Below, piece by piece: positions 5,608 to 6,556 of a stretch of DNA of 6,556 nucleotides. The DNA is from Candidatus Atribacteria bacterium. Lineage in GTDB: Bacteria; Atribacterota; Atribacteria; Atribacterales; Caldatribacteriaceae. Both the position numbers and the translations under genes were made by a program. The stretch is taken from NCBI GenBank assembly GCA_029982105.1, contig JARRCQ010000096.1, forward strand, positions 1 to 6,556, in the 5' to 3' direction. Every line of letters starts with the position of its first letter. Position 1 is the first letter of the stretch. The notes under the pieces were generated by a model, which was given only the letters and a program-made list of their open reading frames with translations, searched no databases and had not been told where the DNA came from.

Positions 5608-6021
5608 GTGATTCAACATCCAGTATCAAAAGAAGTTATCTTACAAAAAGTAAAAACCATAGTCTGCGAGCAGGAAGAGATTATTTTTGCTTATCTCTTT
5701 GGCTCTTTTACTGAAAAAGAAGATTACCGAGATATTGACTTAGCAATATACCTCGATGAAACCCATCCCCGGGTAAGTAATTTGTTTTATGACATTGAGC
5801 TATCAAGAGAAATAGAAGAAATAGTTAAAATACCGGTAGATATCATTGTACTGAACTATGCTCCCGACCGCCTGGTATATAGAGCCTCGAAGGGTCTTCT
5901 CCTAAAAGATGAGGATGAAGAACTCCGTTCCGATTTCCTTCTTTTCCGATGGAAAAGATATCTGGACTTTCAAGAAGTCCTAAAAAAATATCGGCAGGAG
6001 CTCAAAAGTGCCAGTAGATAG
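5608..6021 (+). CDS. mntA: MntA-type nucleotidyltransferase antitoxin
   Basis: This 137-residue protein is a minimal nucleotidyltransferase of the MNT family. It has the GSF...DID signature: Gly32-Ser33 in AYLFGSF, Asp42 and Asp44 in YRDIDLAIY, and a likely third metal-binding Asp78 in KIPVDIIVL. In characterised pairs, MntA inactivates the HEPN toxin HepT by transferring AMP to a Tyr near its active site. The gap between GS and DxD is 8 residues rather than the often quoted 10, as in a shorter-loop subgroup. The start is GTG with GGGAG 6 bases upstream. Its 3' end overlaps the toxin gene by 14 bases. Catalytic residues are intact, so the antitoxin looks functional. Confidence 0.88.
   Translation: MIQHPVSKEVILQKVKTIVCEQEEIIFAYLFGSFTEKEDYRDIDLAIYLDETHPRVSNLFYDIELSREIEEIVKIPVDIIVLNYAPDRLVYRASKGLLLKDEDEELRSDFLLFRWKRYLDFQEVLKKYRQELKSASR
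5996..6000 (+). promoter_or_regulatory. Ribosome site fixing the hepT GTG start
   Basis: AGGAG lies 7 bases before GTG at 6008, inside the end of the antitoxin gene. It supports the GTG start and a 14-base overlap, a layout expected for coupled translation of antitoxin and toxin. Confidence 0.8.
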
Positions 6022-6427
6022 GGAAAGAATTGTTTACCTTTTAGGTGAAATCGAGAAAGCTCTAAATATTTTAAAGGAATTCCAAAGAGAAGAAAAAGAG
6101 AAAATCATCGGTGATGTAAAAACCTTGGGAAGTGTTAAATACTATTTTATTGTGGCTATGGAAGGGTGTATTGATGTTGGTAATCATATTTTATCCCGGG
6201 AACACGGAGGGGTGCCAGAAAGTTATGCTGATGGTTTTATTCTGCTGGGAGAGAGAGGAACTATACCGGAAAACTTGGCGCAGAACTTAGCCAATATGGC
6301 CAAATTCAGAAATTTGTTAGTCCATCTTTACTGGAAAGTTGACGATGAAAGGCTCTATCAGATATTGCAATCCCAGCTCCCAGATATTGACGCTTTTATT
6401 GACTGTATAGCTAAAAAATACCTTTAG
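6008..6427 (+). CDS. hepT: HepT-type HEPN ribonuclease toxin
   Basis: This is a full-length 139-residue helical HEPN (DUF86) protein. The catalytic RX4HXY motif is Arg101, His106 and Tyr108 in FRNLLVHLYW. The preceding helix (FIVAMEGCIDVGNHILS, about 47-63) and the GERGTIPENLAQNLANM segment (about 81-97) are typical of HepT. HepT toxins are RNases that cut RNA (tRNA in a studied case) and are silenced when the partner nucleotidyltransferase adds AMP to the motif Tyr, which would be Tyr108 here. The gene starts inside the antitoxin gene. No intrinsic terminator is evident in the 55 bases between its stop and the convergent gene. Confidence 0.9.
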   Translation: MPVDRERIVYLLGEIEKALNILKEFQREEKEKIIGDVKTLGSVKYYFIVAMEGCIDVGNHILSREHGGVPESYADGFILLGERGTIPENLAQNLANMAKFRNLLVHLYWKVDDERLYQILQSQLPDIDAFIDCIAKKYL

Positions 6428-6482
6428 GTTATTTCCCGCCTCTTTTATCTTTTTATCCCCTTTATATAGTTTATACCTGAAC

Positions 6483-6556
6483 CTACAAACTTTCCTCTTC
6501 CTCCAACCACTCACGCATCAAGAGGAAGGCAAAGTAGTCAGCTTCTTTTTCTAAGC
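6483..6556 (-). CDS. C-terminal end of an ImmA/IrrE-like metallopeptidase (partial)
   Basis: A minus-strand frame enters from the right edge and stops at TAG 6485-6483. The 23 visible residues include LEKEADYFAFLLMRE. An E.EAD.FA..LLM pattern is typical of the helix after the HEXXH zinc site in ImmA/IrrE (COG2856) peptidases, where the Glu can be the third zinc ligand. These often cleave phage or stress repressors and sit near HTH regulators or toxin-antitoxin genes. The HEXXH part lies outside the window, so the call rests on this short motif. Other zinc metallopeptidases with a similar EADxxA helix are possible. The gene is convergent with hepT. Confidence 0.5.
   Translation of the reverse strand, partial: LEKEADYFAFLLMREWLEEEESL

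Noticed and set aside
6428..6482. Shared terminator between hepT and the convergent gene
   Set aside because: Only a 6-base inverted match (TAGGTT/AACCTA) with a 49-base loop is present; no stable hairpin with a T-tract.
6317..6514. Minus-strand open frame of 65 codons
   Set aside because: It is antisense to the catalytic end of hepT. The peptidase-like frame at 6483-6556 is a different frame and has a recognisable motif.

Overview
The window reads as diderm bacterial DNA of moderate G+C. Three successive minus-strand genes encode Sec-type signal peptides, and one encodes a long protein with a beta-barrel-like middle, which implies an outer membrane. The minus-strand genes are purine-rich on their coding strand and use many GAA/GAG, AAA and AGA/AGG codons. 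The left edge carries GTCATTCCCG...CGGGAATCCAG-type intergenic hairpin repeats that are common in several environmental and uncultured lineages. I cannot name the taxon.

Layout. Positions 1-323 hold no supported gene: a GC-rich hairpin, a composite REP-like repeat (67-177), and an intrinsic terminator (258-292) that ends the large minus-strand operon. That operon runs from 5278 down to 324. In transcription order it holds: a stand-alone receiver-like protein that has lost its phospho-acceptor Asp; a small, abundant-looking secreted beta protein (major-subunit candidate); a strong intrinsic terminator; a second small secreted beta protein (minor-subunit candidate); a two-domain PapD-like periplasmic chaperone candidate, coupled to it by an ATGA overlap; and an 886-residue outer-membrane protein. 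This last protein has two N-terminal Ig-like (NEW3-like) domains, a barrel-like middle and two C-terminal carboxypeptidase-regulatory-like beta-sandwich domains.

Interpretation. The order subunit, subunit, chaperone, usher-like protein matches a chaperone-usher fibre operon, although I recognise no standard usher or pilin family in the sequences. I infer a divergent chaperone-usher-like system that builds a surface fibre or coat. Two regulatory features fit this. The operon promoter has a 13-base A-tract filling most of its -35/-10 spacer, a layout that could phase-vary. The terminator after the first subunit gene would let that subunit be made in excess over the assembly proteins.

Positions 5279-5607 are a 329-base divergent intergenic region with two sigma70-like promoters and two inverted repeats. 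To the right, on the plus strand, lies an overlapping MntA/HepT (MNT nucleotidyltransferase antitoxin, HEPN ribonuclease toxin) module with GTG starts. A convergent minus-strand gene enters from the right edge; only its last 23 codons are present, and they resemble the C-terminal part of an ImmA/IrrE-type metallopeptidase.
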